Below, in pieces: positions 27,368 through 39,371 of a stretch of 64,000 nt of DNA. The translations under genes were made by a program, and so were the position numbers. This DNA comes from Yponomeuta sedellus (lineage: Eukaryota > Arthropoda > Insecta > Lepidoptera > Yponomeutidae), in NCBI GenBank assembly GCA_934045075.1, contig OW203722.1, forward strand, positions 23,096,879-23,160,878, given 5' to 3'. The notes beneath the pieces are model-generated. The model was given only the letters and a program-made list of their open reading frames with translations, did no database searches and was not told the DNA's origin. Within the stretch, counting starts at the first letter, position 1; every line of letters begins with the position of its first letter.

Positions 27368-27823
27368 TAAAAACCTATTTAGAGGCTAAAAATTTCACCC
27401 ATGCCGGGATTCGAACCCGCAACCTCTGGCTATCCGTACCAGCGCTCTACCAATTGAGCCAATGGGCGACTCACGGCATCAGTGAAATTTCAAACCTCTT
27501 TACAATATTCTCTGTATCATGTGGGTACAGTGATATCGTTCCGATGTTAAACCTAACTGCAAAGTAGGTAGTCGGGGCTGTAAGTAATGCAATTTGCTTA
27601 AGTCAGATGTCGCTGCCTGTACGTAATACAGAGAATATTGTAAAGAGGTTCGAAATTTCACTGATGCCGTGAGTCGCCCATTGGCTCAATTGGTAGAGCG
27701 CTGGTACGGATAGCCAGAGGTTGCGGGTTCGAATCCCGGCATGGGTGAAAAATTTTTAGCCTCTAAATAGGTTTTTAAATTTGTTCCTTAGCATGGGTTA
27801 GTGCATTAAAAATAAAAATAGTG
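27368..27823. repeat. Full head-to-head tRNA-SINE dimer (foldback)
   Basis: The left arm (27368-27520, minus unit) and right arm (27624-27779, plus unit) are near-perfect reverse complements. Each carries a tRNA-like region (GCTCTACCAATTGAGCC / GGCTCAATTGGTAGAGC and TTCGAAT). The 5' ends of the units face each other across a spacer of about 100 bp. The extension CCTTAGCATGGGTTAGTGCA follows on the right. Confidence 0.9.
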
Positions 27824-28339
27824 TTGTCATAAAACACTTAAAAAACTATAACATAAATTATGAAATGTTTTGCAAAATAGATCACCTACTTGTTTTCCAT
27901 AAGTAAAGAATGTTTCATTGCTTTGAATCCAATGCAACTGGAAACTCTACCAAACAATATTATATATCTAATTGCTTTGAGTCCAAAGCACCCTGCAGCT
28001 CTAACATTTAATATTATATATCCAGGTAGAAACACAATCTTCAGAAACAGAAATACCAGGCAAAGCTCGAGTAGTTGCTAGAAGTAATGCTACTATGACA
28101 TATATGATTTTTTGCTGAGATAATACAATAATTGTATCTGACGTTTTGCTTTTGTGACTATTTAATTTTGTATTGACATGTTTATTGTAGCTCCAGTTTT
28201 TAATTTTATTGTATGTTAAATTGTAGTAGATTAATACTTTACTTTTTTATTGTCATTTTTTATGAAATTTTAATTGAATTCTCCTTCTTACTATGCACAT
28301 GATTTGTAAACATATTTCGGTAGAACACAGCAGCTTTTT

Positions 28340-28480
28340 TAAAAACCTATTTAGAGGTAAAAAAATCCACCAGAATAGCCAGAGCTCGCGGGTTCGAATC
28401 CCGGCATGGGTGGAATGTTTGGCCTCTAAATAGGTTTTTAAAAATTGTCCTTAGCAATGGTTAGTGCATTAAAAAGAATA
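28340..28480. repeat. Deleted tRNA-SINE dimer
   Basis: AAAAACCTATTTAGAGGTAAAAAAATCCACC is followed almost at once by AGCCAGAGCTCGCGGGTTCGA and the plus tail. Most of the left arm is missing. Confidence 0.75.
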
Positions 28481-29009
28481 TAAACCTAGCACTTTATTAT
28501 TTTTTTATTTATGACATCGGTATGTAATTTTGACACACATATCCATAAATAAATAAATAATTAATGAATGAATGAGTGAAATAACAGACGAACGAACTGT
28601 TAGAAAGGGTCTCGGTTTATGAGTTAAAAAAAAAGGTTTTGAATTACACATAGATAATAAAACTTTAATTAAATTAAATAATTATTAATACAGGAATTTC
28701 AGGACCGGCGTAGTGCGACGGAGTATGGATTGAGACTAAAAACAATAGGTGTCTGAGGGACTTGATTATGAGAAAATGCTGATGTGATAGTCTGAGTATT
28801 GAAGGAGGGATGATTAAGCAAATGTGAACGAACGAACTAACGAACAAACAAACGTTAATACGTAACAAACATAACTTAGGCTCAGATTTGACACAATAAG
28901 TATTCGCTTCAGCGTAAACGATTTGTAATCATGTAGCGCTTTTTCGCTGCTGAAAAATGTATAAAAACAATAACTTCCACTATAGACCTATTATCAAATA
29001 CACATATTG
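28481..29009. other. AT-rich DNA, nothing recognised
   Basis: A simple-sequence stretch of AAATAAATAAATAAT, GAATGAATGAGTG and GAACGAAC motifs; no gene. Confidence 0.4.
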
Positions 29010-29200
29010 TACAAATGCACGGTGGCCTTCAGTGAGATCGAACTCACAACCTTCGGTATGGTAACCATTCGTGATACCACTAGACCCAAGAGCCAGTCGA
29101 GTCAAGACAATTTTCCCAAAATAAATTACTGTTCTTCCATCTCACCGTGATAGGCACATTATGGGAGCCCATACTTGCATTCAATTCCCGGTACATAAAT
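29010..29200 (-). repeat. tRNA-headed SINE family B
   Basis: The minus strand carries GGCTCTTGGGTCTAGTGG (A box) and GGTTGTGAGTTCGATCTCAC (B box). Confidence 0.65.
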
Positions 29201-29499
29201 TAATAGTTAGCGATATCGGAGCCCTACGGAGGAAGCCGTGGTTGCCTGCGCAAGCTTGCCTCAGGAAACTACTGAGACTGTGAACCTCGGCCGCCTAACA
29301 AAGTTTCTTTGAATGCAGTGCAGAGCTTCTCACGCAAAATGATTATCTCGTAGTAATATTTCAGAAAAAAAAATTAAAGGTACAAATGTCAACCTCAAAC
29401 ATAAAGAGTTTTCATAGTTAGCATTTTTGTGACCGAGATTAAAAAGAAATTAGAAAAGAAATAAGCTGTAGAACAGATTCAAATTTATTACGTACTAGC

Positions 29500-29690
29500 T
29501 GACCCAGCAAACTTCGTATCGCCTAACCGTTGATCCTAATTTTTTTTTGCTTTCCGTAAGAACCATCCTCGTAGTTCAGGGAATATTCTAAAAAAGAATA
29601 AGCGATATCGGTTCAGGTGCTCTCGTGATTTTCGCTTACCAACACATTCAGTGATTAATTTTTATATTATAGAAGAGATGTATAACCAAA
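29500..29690 (+). repeat. Dispersed repeat ('TAGCTGACCCAGC' family), copy 1
   Basis: ACTAGCTGACCCAGCAAACTTCGTATCGCC, then CCGTAAGAACCATCCTCGTA, and ending CGCTTACCAACACATTCAGTGATTAAT before an AT-rich end. Its sister is at 36773-36968. Common in arthropod genomes; class not assigned. Confidence 0.75.
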
Positions 29691-30204
29691 TTATATTTGC
29701 TAAATTATATTTATTACGTATAAGCACTTAAACAGGGCCCACTGTTGGACGTAAGTGATAATCAACGTGTTTGATATCGAATCTCTTCGGAAACGGCTTC
29801 AACGATTTTCCTGAGTTTTTTGGACATTACGAAGGTCCATGATAGTTTGGAATTAATTAATAATGTGAAACAACGTTTGCGGTGTCAATTAGTAATCTAT
29901 AAAAATAGTGATGAATTTGTCTTTTCAGTTATTCACAAATCAAAGCAATCTAGAAAATATATATTTAAGTTATTCATGTACCGATACTCAAAATGTATAT
30001 GGAGTGCAATAAAAAGTACATATTCATCTAATGTAATCTAACAGTAACTATTTGAGCCTTTGCGATTTACAATACATAAATTCTTAATACTTATAAAACA
30101 AATGCATGACGATGTTCAATTGGCTAAATGTTAATGTGAATATTACAAGCTTGCAATTAGCTAGTAGAAAACAAATGAAAAATAACATAACATTTACATA
30201 CAAG
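29691..30204. other. AT-rich DNA, nothing recognised
   Basis: The small open frame at 29820-30041 has no recognisable features, and I do not call it a gene. Confidence 0.4.
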
Positions 30205-30385
30205 CACATACATTACTTCTGGCCCCACACTAGGATACCCTGTGTCGTGGGAACCAGAAACATCGACATCACAAACATGTGAACATCCAAGACCTGGGGT
30301 TTTTTTTTATTTGTCCCCAGCCGGTGTTCGAACCTGGAACCTTTTGCATGGTAGGCAGATGCGCTACCGCTACGCCACAGAGGTC
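30205..30385 (-). repeat. Complete tRNA-headed SINE family B
   Basis: The minus strand starts CCTCTGTGGCGTAGCGGTAGC (A box), then GGTTCCAGGTTCGAACACC (B box), a poly-A-like linker, and the conserved core ACAGGGTATCCTAGTGTGGG. This copy lets the partial copies at 1383-1520 and 36022-36140 be oriented. Confidence 0.8.
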
Positions 30386-31107
30386 GTCAATTTGTTTCTT
30401 TGTTTGAAATTGTTTCTTCACAGTTCTAGAGAGATTCACAGTTAGCACAGGCTGTGTATAAGTTTGTGAATTCACTACTAACAAAGCTTATCGTCGGTCT
30501 GTGCATAGATAACGAGTTACATACAACTTCCCACGCTCGAGAGGAGGCGTTTCGGAGAAACATGTGCTCATAGTCAGATCCGAATACCTAGTACCTTTGA
30601 ATCCTTGATAGAATTTCCTTGCTGTGTTTCTGTGTAATAGTATTAATAGAACCTGTGTAATAGTAAATGTTACGTACTTTAAAATTTTGTCCGTTTGTGA
30701 GCCAGCACAAAACAAGGATTTGCTTCTTTTTCATTTTCCATGTCTTTTTTATACATAGCAAAAGATGTATGGGTTAACGAACCAAACGTTCGTTCAATGC
30801 AGACTCTAAACGCATCGGATAAAAAAAAACTTCTCTATGGCCGACCGTGAAGCGCGCTAAACCGTTGCTCCGAATATAAAAATCATCCCGAATACAAAAT
30901 TTAAAAGATAATCCCAACCTAGCCAGCGCACCTACATCACCAGCACCTCAATCCATCACCGGGGCCCCCGATCACAGCAGCAGCCGCGGACCAGGTGAAT
31001 GGATTCATACATCCCCTAAATCTTTTGCTGGGGGCTAATTTTCTTCACAAATTCCCCTACAGTAAAATAGTCCTTGTGATTAGAATCAATAACCCAAGAT
31101 TAAGGAA
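30386..31107. other. Unassigned
   Basis: No gene. A GC-richer patch at 30900-31010 is not recognised. Confidence 0.4.
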
Positions 31108-31470
31108 GCGCTCGTGGTCTAGTGGAACTGAATGATTAGAATTACTAAGCTTAAGCAACAACAGGCGCAGTCAGTCAGGTACTGGATGGGTGACCATCAT
31201 GTGATTACATTTGACTGCTACACGTGACTGGGATTTATTCCGAGCCTTCCGAGCTTTCAAAAGCCTTTGGTGCCAGCTGTCATGTACTGTTAGTAGTTAA
31301 GCCATGTCAGAGGCCTTATGGGCGGCTTGATAACTTATGACAGTGAGGCCCGTCCCCGCCTTACAATCCTCCATCAACCCGCACTTGGCCCTCTTGGTGG
31401 AGTATGGCCGAACTTTCCTGCGAAGAGACCCGTGCCCCAGCAGTGGGGACACACAAAGCGGTTAATACCA
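31108..31470 (+). repeat. 5S-like SINE, plus-strand copy
   Basis: Head GCGCTCGTGGTCTAGTGG. The 5S-like stretch is at 31151-31195 (TTAAGCAACAACAGGCGCAG ... GGTACTGGATGGGTGACC), the body follows, and the tail ends CAGTGGGGACACACAAAGCG. The clearest 5S match of the family. Confidence 0.8.
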
Positions 31471-31571
31471 CAATAGTAAAATTAGCAACTTATATTATTT
31501 TATATTAATAGTCTCGTTTAGCACAGCTAAAAACAATACATTGCTAGCATCTAAATAATTTATAGCTATAT

Positions 31572-31748
31572 TATTTTTAATGCACTAACCCGTGCTGAGG
31601 ACAATTTAAAAAAAACTATTTTAGAGGCAAAAATTTCCATCCATGCCGGGACTCGAACCCGCGACCTCTAACTAACCGTGCCAGCACAGAGATCGCGGGT
31701 ATCGAACCTGGCATGGGTGGAATTTTTAGCCTCTAAATAGGTTTTTAA
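31572..31748. repeat. Deleted tRNA-SINE dimer
   Basis: Left extension TGCACTAACCCGTGCTGAGG, then AACTATTTTAGAGGC and a minus-strand B box (GGGACTCGAACCCGCGACC). It jumps directly to the plus arm (GATCGCGGGTATCGAACC...CCTCTAAATAGGTTTTT). Confidence 0.75.
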
Positions 31749-32205
31749 AATAACTTATAGCAAAATTACGTAGTTTCAGAAAGAAACAGTAATACGACGA
31801 ATCACTAAATGTTAATTTATTGTCAATGTTGTGTCTATACTTCCCACACATACTCGCAAAAAACTAAAGGTATTTAATTTCTCCGTCTTCTATTGCCTTG
31901 TCCTATTCACAGGAAAATCTTAGCAACTCCACTGAGTGGCTATCTCAGAAATTATTCACTCACTCCCGCGAGAACAAAGCAATGTTAAGGCCGCTTATAG
32001 ATTCATCATGGTTTGCCTGACGGAATTCTTGATAACATAACACTAAGTGGTAGGCTTATAATGCAGAATGTATGTTCCACTGCGGAGCAATGGCCTTCTC
32101 TAAGAGAACAAAGTACGAGTAGGTTTGATCTATCTGTGCTGTACTTCTCAGACCATGGACAATCCTTCATCGTGTAGCGCATGTGCATGCATCCGACAGA
32201 GAACC
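31749..32205. other. Unassigned
   Basis: No gene or repeat family that I can support. Confidence 0.35.
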
Positions 32206-32330
32206 AAAGTTATCGACATAGCTCAGAGAATCAGCGAGCTGAGGTGGCAGTGGGCTAGCCATATCTCGCGAAGAACCGACCACCGTTGGAGTAAAAGTGT
32301 TCTTGAGTGGAGACCGCGACTCATCAAAAT
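32206..32330 (+). repeat. RTE-like LINE ORF2 tail fragment
   Basis: Encodes RISELRWQWASHISRRTD and RWSKSVLEWRPR, typical of the C-terminal tail of RTE-like endonuclease-reverse transcriptases. It is truncated soon after. Confidence 0.7.
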
Positions 32331-32729
32331 AATGTAGTGTAGGACCAGACCTCCGACCAGATGGAATTCCGACCGATTAGTTGTACAATTTTTAACCAAT
32401 TTTGACAAAGTTGTCAGTTAAGCTTAAGTACTAAATTTTATTTCATTAGTACAAAAAAGTATACAAGGTATGTGGTTTTAGATGTCATATTTAAATTTAG
32501 TTAAGATGTACATTTTTTTAGGTAATGCACAAAACTTAAGGATTTTAGTAAAATCGGCTCCCGTCCACAAGCGGATCGTTGACGTTAGTCTATTAAATAT
32601 CAGGAATGAACAGAAAGACCGTTTACTTGACCTAGTTTACCCACCTTTACTTCGACACGAAAGAAGTAGAAGAAGAACACGGCGTGAGTGAGGTGTATGT
32701 ATAAATAGAATATTCTTTATTAAGTATAT

Positions 32730-32958
32730 TTAAGTTGATCCAATACAGAGCACAATCTTACACATTAAAGCATAAAAATATACATCCACAAACGTTTCGT
32801 CCAAAGTAATAGAATATAAAAAATATACAAAAGCACAAAAATATGTCAGAAAAAAATAATATAAAATATATATGCACGCAAAAACACAAACTAAAATGAA
32901 CTGTCGAGCAAACTGCCCCGAGACATACCCGAGCCAAAGGTTCCCATAACGTTCCATG
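32730..32958 (-). repeat. Dispersed repeat shared with 2965-3215
   Basis: The minus strand reads AACGTTATGGGAACCTTTGG, then TTTGCTCGACAGTTCATTTT and TTTTTGCGTGCATATATAT, matching 3090-3190. Confidence 0.6.
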
Positions 32959-34363
32959 TATGTATTACCTAAGAAGTTTTAAAACGCAGATTAGGTACCT
33001 TGTGTTCTTCTTGCAGTGTGAGTCCTGTCGTTAAGGCGTTTTGGAGCGCTAAATAGCGCCACCTATGGAAACATAATCATAACTTGTTTATAATAATTCT
33101 TTATCTAAAAGTGAATATGAGAAATTTAACAACTGTGACAATCATGACACGTATCAAATTTGACGCGATAAATGAATATTTCCTATAGTATTTAACGTAA
33201 GAAACCGAAATATATTGATTTTGTTAAGTAAGTATGCAGGATGGCTGCAAAATTTGCAAAGTAAAAATTTTTTTTCCTCGTTTAACTCGGAACGGCGAAA
33301 ACGGTATCCGCCATCTTGAAAGCCTCTAAAGTATGTAAACAAACATCTTTCAGCCAGAGCCAGTGGACATTGATTATTATAGGACTTACATCAAAGTGTT
33401 GCGTCGGCGTAGGTAGAACTTTGGTGCCATGTTATATGGTCTCATTAACTTTACTTTTCGGTTCATTTTTGGGTAAAAAAATTAGAAAATGATATTAACA
33501 GTAATGTTCATTTACTAACGACTCTGTAATTTTATATTTTATGTTTATACGAAAAAAAAAAACCGGAATAATACAAGTTTAGGTAGTTTAAGCTTGTTTT
33601 TTTTTAAACACTTGTTATTTCATGAAAAAAGTAACACTTTTTGTACCTAATGCTGCAGCTGTGTTATTTACTCATTTTGTTAAAAAATACTGTTACTTTA
33701 TTTGACTTTACTTTACTATATGACTTTAGTTAAAAATTATAATTACTTCCACATTCATACTTTATTGTACACGAAAAACACAAAAAAGAAATACAATTAA
33801 AGAAAATACATGTACAAAGGCGAGCTTATCTCTGTGAGAGATTTCTTCCCGCAAACCTTATTCATAGTATCAAAAATTTCATTTCAAAGTTTCGAGTACC
33901 TCATACCCGCCTCATAGCTATTGTAACAATTTCTCATTCATGACACGATGATAGAGAATTCAGTAAAAAAAATGCCATCGACATATTATTGTTTTTTATT
34001 TATTTTTTCGACCGTGTATTATGCCTTCTTCCGTAAATAAATAAATTATGTAACATCTGCTTCTGTAACTTTCATTTCAATAAACGTGCTTACTTACTTA
34101 AGAAGGAAAATAATCTCGTTCAGCATTAATTTCACAATGGTATATAAAAATCCGTCGCTTCTATATTCGGAACTCGCGTCCACTATATCCCAGCGCACCT
34201 CGATGTCAAGTGGGCCGTCACTCCTCTCACTAGCCTCTATTCTAGCTTAAATTTAGAATTGAAAGAGACGTGTTTTGGAAAGAATAACAGTGGAGTTTCT
34301 TTCTTTGGCTTCTTCTTCACATAATCTTTTAATTCTGAAACTTGGGGCTTTGGCGTTTATTTG
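32959..34363. other. AT-rich DNA, no gene
   Basis: Contains the inverted short repeat at 33034-33100 (see 26026). Nothing else is recognised; long poly-T and poly-A runs are present. Confidence 0.4.
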
Positions 34364-34748
34364 ATATCAACCATTGTATGGCCCCACTGTTGGGACACGG
34401 GTCTCTTCCTGCATCGCTGGGAGGTTAGGCCATACCTCACCGCAGGGTCTAAGTCCGGGTTGGTGGAGGATTGTATGACAGTGGTGGGCCTTACTTTTTT
34501 CATGGCGTTTTTTCGAGCGGTTCCGTGCTTCGCAAGGCTCGTTAAGCAGTTGATGCCGGCTGCCGTCGATAGATGGCAGTCGTAAAGCTTTGTCAGGAGC
34601 CTTATGGGCGGCTTGATAACTTCTGACAGTAAAACAAGCCACTAGTCTTGCAAGCCTCCACCAATCCGAACTTGGCCCCCGTGGTGGAGTATGGCCTATA
34701 CCTTCCTCAGGGAAGTGACCCTAATGGTGGGGACATAATCGGTTGATG
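34364..34748. repeat. Inverted pair of head-less 5S-like SINEs
   Basis: 34364-34495 is a minus-strand tail half of the first subfamily (TGCATCGCTGGGAGGTTAGG). From 34500 a plus-strand body and tail of the second subfamily follows (CGAGCGGTTCCGTGCTTCGC; ACCTTCCTCAGGGAAGTGACC; GGGACATAATCGGTTGATG). The junction falls at a T run (34494-34499). Confidence 0.75.
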
Positions 34749-35333
34749 ATTAACAGACTAACAGATTTATGCCATCATTGGAACAAAAAAAAACAGAATC
34801 GCCTTCTCTACTCGTCTGTATTCGTGGAGTCTGTAGAGAGACCGAACGCCGAGCAGTAGATATAATAAATTCACTATCAATCCGAATTTCGACGGGTCTG
34901 CGCGACTATAATAGGCTGAAAATTACAGTCGACAGAAGATCACCCTTAGCATTCGTCCAATCTATTCGGTCACGTAATAGGCGACTCTGTACGCAAAATT
35001 TAGAGAGTACTGTGCGGTTGATTGTACGTATACTTAGCTGAATCGGTTACCAAGCGAAAATTGGCGCTTAGATATTGCTTTATACTGATATGATTTATTG
35101 TAAGTAAATTATGAATGTCACTGGAGCTTCTGCAGAGCAAGAGTCCGATTATGATTATTAAGAGGGAGATTATGCTCAAATCGTATTGGTGATTTAAGCT
35201 GTGAAGTATCTGAAACATTAGACTAATTTCTTCATTTTACGTTCAGCGTGCAATTACTTTTAAATCGTACATTTGTATGTATTCAATTATATTAATTTCA
35301 ATGTAAAGATTTTACATTCCATTTGCTGAATCG
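34749..35333. other. Unassigned
   Basis: The open frame 34769-35041 has an arthropod-like base composition but no recognisable domain. Not called as a gene. Confidence 0.35.
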
Positions 35334-35637
35334 ATATCAACCCTTGTACGTCCCCAGCTGGGGCGCGGGTCTCTTCTTGCATCGCAGGAAAGTAAGGCCT
35401 TACTCCACCACGGTGCCCAAGTCTGGGTTGGTCGAGGATTGTAAGATAGTGGTAGGCCTTACTGTCAGAAGTTATCAATCCACCCGCAGGCCTCTGACAT
35501 GGCCTATCGACTGCCATTACATGACAGCCGGTACCGACGGCTTAACTTGCCTTGAGAAGCACGAAAGCGGTTTACCTATCCATGCACTGAACGCGCCCTG
35601 TGTTGCTTAACCTTCGTGATCGTTAAAGATCACTCAG
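35334..35637 (-). repeat. 5S-like SINE, recombinant or decayed copy
   Basis: The tail and body are of the first subfamily (GCATCGCAGGAAAG), but the head end reads like the second (CATGCACTGAACGCGCCCTG, CCTTCGTGATCGTTAAAGATCAC). The AGTGGCATTTT block is missing. Confidence 0.7.
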
Positions 35638-36021
35638 ACAGCCGGGTATACAGTATTTTATCCGTAACATATTTTGTTATTTACACAGTGACTAAGCACT
35701 CTTCAGTACGTGGAAGGTATTACTTACACCTGACTGCTGAAGTAAATTAAGTGTATTGAAGACAGATCTAGTGTATTCATTGCAGACGCTTTTTATTTAC
35801 AAACACCCGTGCTAGGATAAATAACGTGGGAGTTTTCTTTGAGATTCCATTAATTTGGTCTTCCGAATCTAATTTGTTCGATCGTATACGCCTACTTGAC
35901 AATATTCTTTTGAAATGCTTGAAAGATTTAGACATTCATGTATGTAGACACAAAGCTCTACACTGGAGTCACCGAAAACATGACAGTGATTCTCTGTAGA
36001 AAATAAAAATTCTACGTTTGT

Positions 36022-36140
36022 AAAAACCCCAGGTCTTGGATGGTAACATGTATGTGATGTCGTTGTTTCTGGTTCCCGCGACACAGGGTATCCTAGTGTG
36101 GGGCCAGAAGCAATGTATGTGCCTGTATGTAAATGTTATG
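36022..36140 (+). repeat. SINE family B, core and tail
   Basis: AAAAACCCCAGGTCTTGGATGG, then GTTTCTGGTTCCCGCGACAC, then AGGGTATCCTAGTGTGGGG, ending GTATGTAAATGTTATG. Confidence 0.75.
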
Positions 36141-36772
36141 TTATTTAAGGTACCTTAAAAATTGCAAATAAATATTGTTTTTTTTTTACATTTATGGTAC
36201 TTATGTTAGGTATATTTCTTGCTGGCTTGATTTGAAACAAACCATCTTTCCCGCCTCAATGCGCTCAACAAATTAGACACGCCGAAATCTGGCCGCGCTC
36301 CGAACGAATGGGCGACAGCGCCACCTGGAGAGACATCTTGAAAGAAACGCGTGCGCGGCTCCGTTAAATATTAAGAAAACTCTGAAAATTAATAACTATA
36401 AACTGTGTCTAATCTCCTTGTGATAAGTGCTTTGAACCTATGTAAATAGACTCCTAGTCCCGGAAGGCAAGGCGATAAAAATACATTGGTGAGTTTCTTT
36501 TATATCAAGCCAGCCTTGTTCCTAGATTCAAATTCATAGCTATCGAACCACAAACGTGTACCCGGCAATACCATAGTTTTTTTGTTAAAACTATCTTACT
36601 GCGCAATATTAATAATTATAGTCTGCCACATTAATTAGCCTACCACCCATTCCTAAATTTACCAAACATAAGCAAAATATTTGATAAAAATAGGCAAAGC
36701 AGTTTCGGAGGAATTCAATGATACACTGTGACACGAGACGTTTATATATAAGATTAAACTTTTATTCCTAAC
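36141..36772. other. Unassigned, moderately GC-rich
   Basis: Contains GCGACAGCGCCACCTGGAG and a CCGGAAGGCAAGGCGATAAAAA stretch. An LTR-like origin is possible, but no matching ends or target duplication were found. Confidence 0.3.
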
Positions 36773-36968
36773 TAGCTGACCCAGCGAACTTCGTACCGTC
36801 TAATAGTCGATTCTTTAATATATTTTTTTTATTTTTCTCTCCGTAAGAACCATCCTCGTACTTCAAAGAATATTCTAAAAAAATAATTGGCGAAATCGAT
36901 TCAGCTGCTCTCGAGATTTGCGCTTACCAACACATTCAGCGATTAATTTTTACATTATAGATCTATAA
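36773..36968 (+). repeat. Dispersed repeat ('TAGCTGACCCAGC' family), copy 2
   Basis: AACTAGCTGACCCAGCGAAC, then CCGTAAGAACCATCCTCGTA and CGCTTACCAACACATTCAGC; same layout as 29500-29690. Confidence 0.75.
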
Positions 36969-37148
36969 GAAGAACTGTTATTTCTATAACAAATTGTTTA
37001 TGTAATTAACACTAGTGTATTTGAGGAAGAGCAAGCCCCAGCAGAACACATATAATTCTATTCATATTGGGAGGGTCCAGCCTGTACAATTTATGTGTCG
37101 TCAATATCATTGTCATCAATTTGACGCCTGCTGCAGGACATAGACTCC

Positions 37149-37405
37149 TTCTTCTTCAGGTTATACGAGTCCACTGCTGGACATAGCACTCCCCTAATGA
37201 GCTGCATAGCGCAAGGTTTTGTGCCATCATTGGGTGGTAATGCCCATAATCCCCACACTGGGCATGCGGGTAGGGGATTGCAGTTTGGGGGAATTGTACT
37301 GCAGGCGGCGCTACTGCCCACCCCCCGGTTTGTGCCCCTTAGTCGCCTTTTACGACACCCGGGGGAAGAATTTGCGTTGGTGCTATTCTCTAGGCCGACA
37401 CCACA
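37149..37405 (-). repeat. RTE-like LINE 3' UTR, reverse copy
   Basis: Mirror of 13671-13940: GAGTCCACTGCTGGACATAG at the left, TTAGTCGCCTTTTACGACACC near the right, then TCTAGGCCGACACCACACAGC. Confidence 0.75.
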
Positions 37406-38916
37406 CAGCACTCTCTCTTGGTTTTCCAAAATTCACGGCCTTGTGCCGTCCGCACCCAGCGACTCCCCGCCTCCACTTACACAATCTTTGTGTAAAAAAT
37501 TGTAATAAAATTGACATTGAATTAATAAATAATCAATTTCCTCTAAATACAGAAAAAGACACAAACCCCTTTCATACACTCTTCGTTATAAAGTCACGCC
37601 ATGCGCTTATAATTATTTAATCTTAATATCTCTTTATTTATATATTTCACTGTTATAAAAAAATATATATAAGAACTTATTTTTGGCTGCGACACTCACC
37701 CTCTGCCGAACTCACAAACTCTCACACACTCATACACACTCCCGCATTCACACTTGCATTTATATACACGCACACATAGAGAGAGGACAATTAACACCGA
37801 ATACTTTTCCTTAAATACTTTTGTTTTTAAACAGTAATTTACAGATTTTTTAAAAGCATCATAGTTAGGATTTGTGTAGATTAATTGTAAACGGAGAAAG
37901 TAGGCCCTGTCTGCTGTAATAGGTTATTAACCTAGCACAACACCTGCTGTTGTCAATCATTTTAATTATAAATAAAAACATGTAGGTATGTCAAATTTTA
38001 GTTATAGTTATAGTCTAGTAGAAGGATTTTAAGTCCCTCATAAGCAAAGAGAGTGCAGCCTATAGTGCAACCTTTGTACGCTTACGCATGTTTCCGTGGG
38101 TGTGTCCATAATTTTTTATTTGTACTTACGACTCGGAAAAAATCTTGGGTATTATTTTAATATTAGGTGCAATTTTTGTCACCCCACCCGACATGTAATC
38201 CTGTATCCACATTTTCACCCGTTGCAACATTTTACGTCGCCAAACGGAAATTGTCCCCCGTGATAAGGCTTCGTAAGCAATCATAAAGTACAGATTACCT
38301 AGGAAGTCGATATCGGAAATCTGTCGCAGCCGGCCGGATCCGCGGCATGTGTTTAAAATGCCTTTCGACAGGAGATTAAGGACCCTTCAGACTTGTCTAA
38401 CACACACAAAATTTAAATTACTTCTTAATTATAATAAGTAATCTAAATTTTGTTCAAATTATTGAACTTTATACGACAGGGCGTGGAGCTAAAGACCCTT
38501 CACATTTTGTCTGACAAAGTTACATTTTCTTTTTATTGATTCTTTACCAACGGTAGAGAGAAGATTGGGCGAAAGGAAAGGAAAGAAAGAATTATTATTA
38601 TATATTTTATTCCAGATCGTAGCATCTATATTGTGTTAGTATGTATGTATATTGTATAATAGTAAAATTATGTTCTATGTTAGAAAGTTGAGCCGGCGGA
38701 AGGTCCGTGGATGCGGATGCCAAGAGGCGGATGATGATGAATTGATTACTATAAAAACAAAAAACACAACTTAAATCTTTTATGTTACATGGGATGACAC
38801 AAACATTCTACTAACAGCACTCTAGCATAAGATAATAAAAAAACGACCTGTAAAAACGTGTTTGCTTTTAATTTTCGACAGGTATTATTTAAGGTGCATT
38901 ATGCATTAGTGGCAGT
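37406..38916. other. No gene recognised
   Basis: 37690-37790 is a CACACTC/ACACGCACAC-type simple repeat. 38095-38400 is more complex and CpG-richer (for example CATAATTTTTTATTTG, GCAGCCGGCCGGATCCGCGG) and could be a conserved non-coding element; I cannot test that here. Confidence 0.35.
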
Positions 38917-39134
38917 GGGCTGGCCATATCTCGCGAAGAATCGACCACCGTTGGAGTAAACGTGTTCTTGAGTGGAGACCGCGACATGGCAAACGTAGTG
39001 TAGGACGCCCTCTGACCAGGTGGGACGACGATCTGATGCTGGATGCGTCAAGCTGAAGACAGGGCGCTATGGCGCACATTAGGGGAGGGCTACGTCCAGC
39101 AGTGGACTACATAATATAGCCGAAGAAGAAGAAG
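38917..39134 (+). repeat. RTE-like LINE 3' end
   Basis: GTGGGCTGGCCATATCTCGCG, then GTTCTTGAGTGGAGACCGCG and GTAGTGTAGGACGCCCTCTG. It ends GTCCAGCAGTGGACTACATAA, GAAGAAGAAGA. Confidence 0.8.
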
Positions 39135-39371
39135 ATGCATTAAGTCTCAATACCAACCATAGTTGTGATCCCTCACAACTATGGTAACACACGGTCAAGG
39201 GACGCGTAGACTGAATAAGAATATTTTATCATTTTCAGCATATCTGCATTATAATAAGTTATGTTTGGGAGTTCCATGCAGTAACACTAGCGCCAGCAAT
39301 GGAACAAAATACAGTATTCATCCCTAAGTAAAGCACTGTTTTGCTGTGTCAAATATTAATTTGAATTCGCA

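Noticed and set aside
27675..27747. Functional tRNA gene in the dimer right arm
   Set aside because: Same family as above; part of an inverted SINE dimer.
36220..36600. Solo LTR
   Set aside because: Composition and a TGTTAG start looked LTR-like, but I found no matching end and no target duplication.
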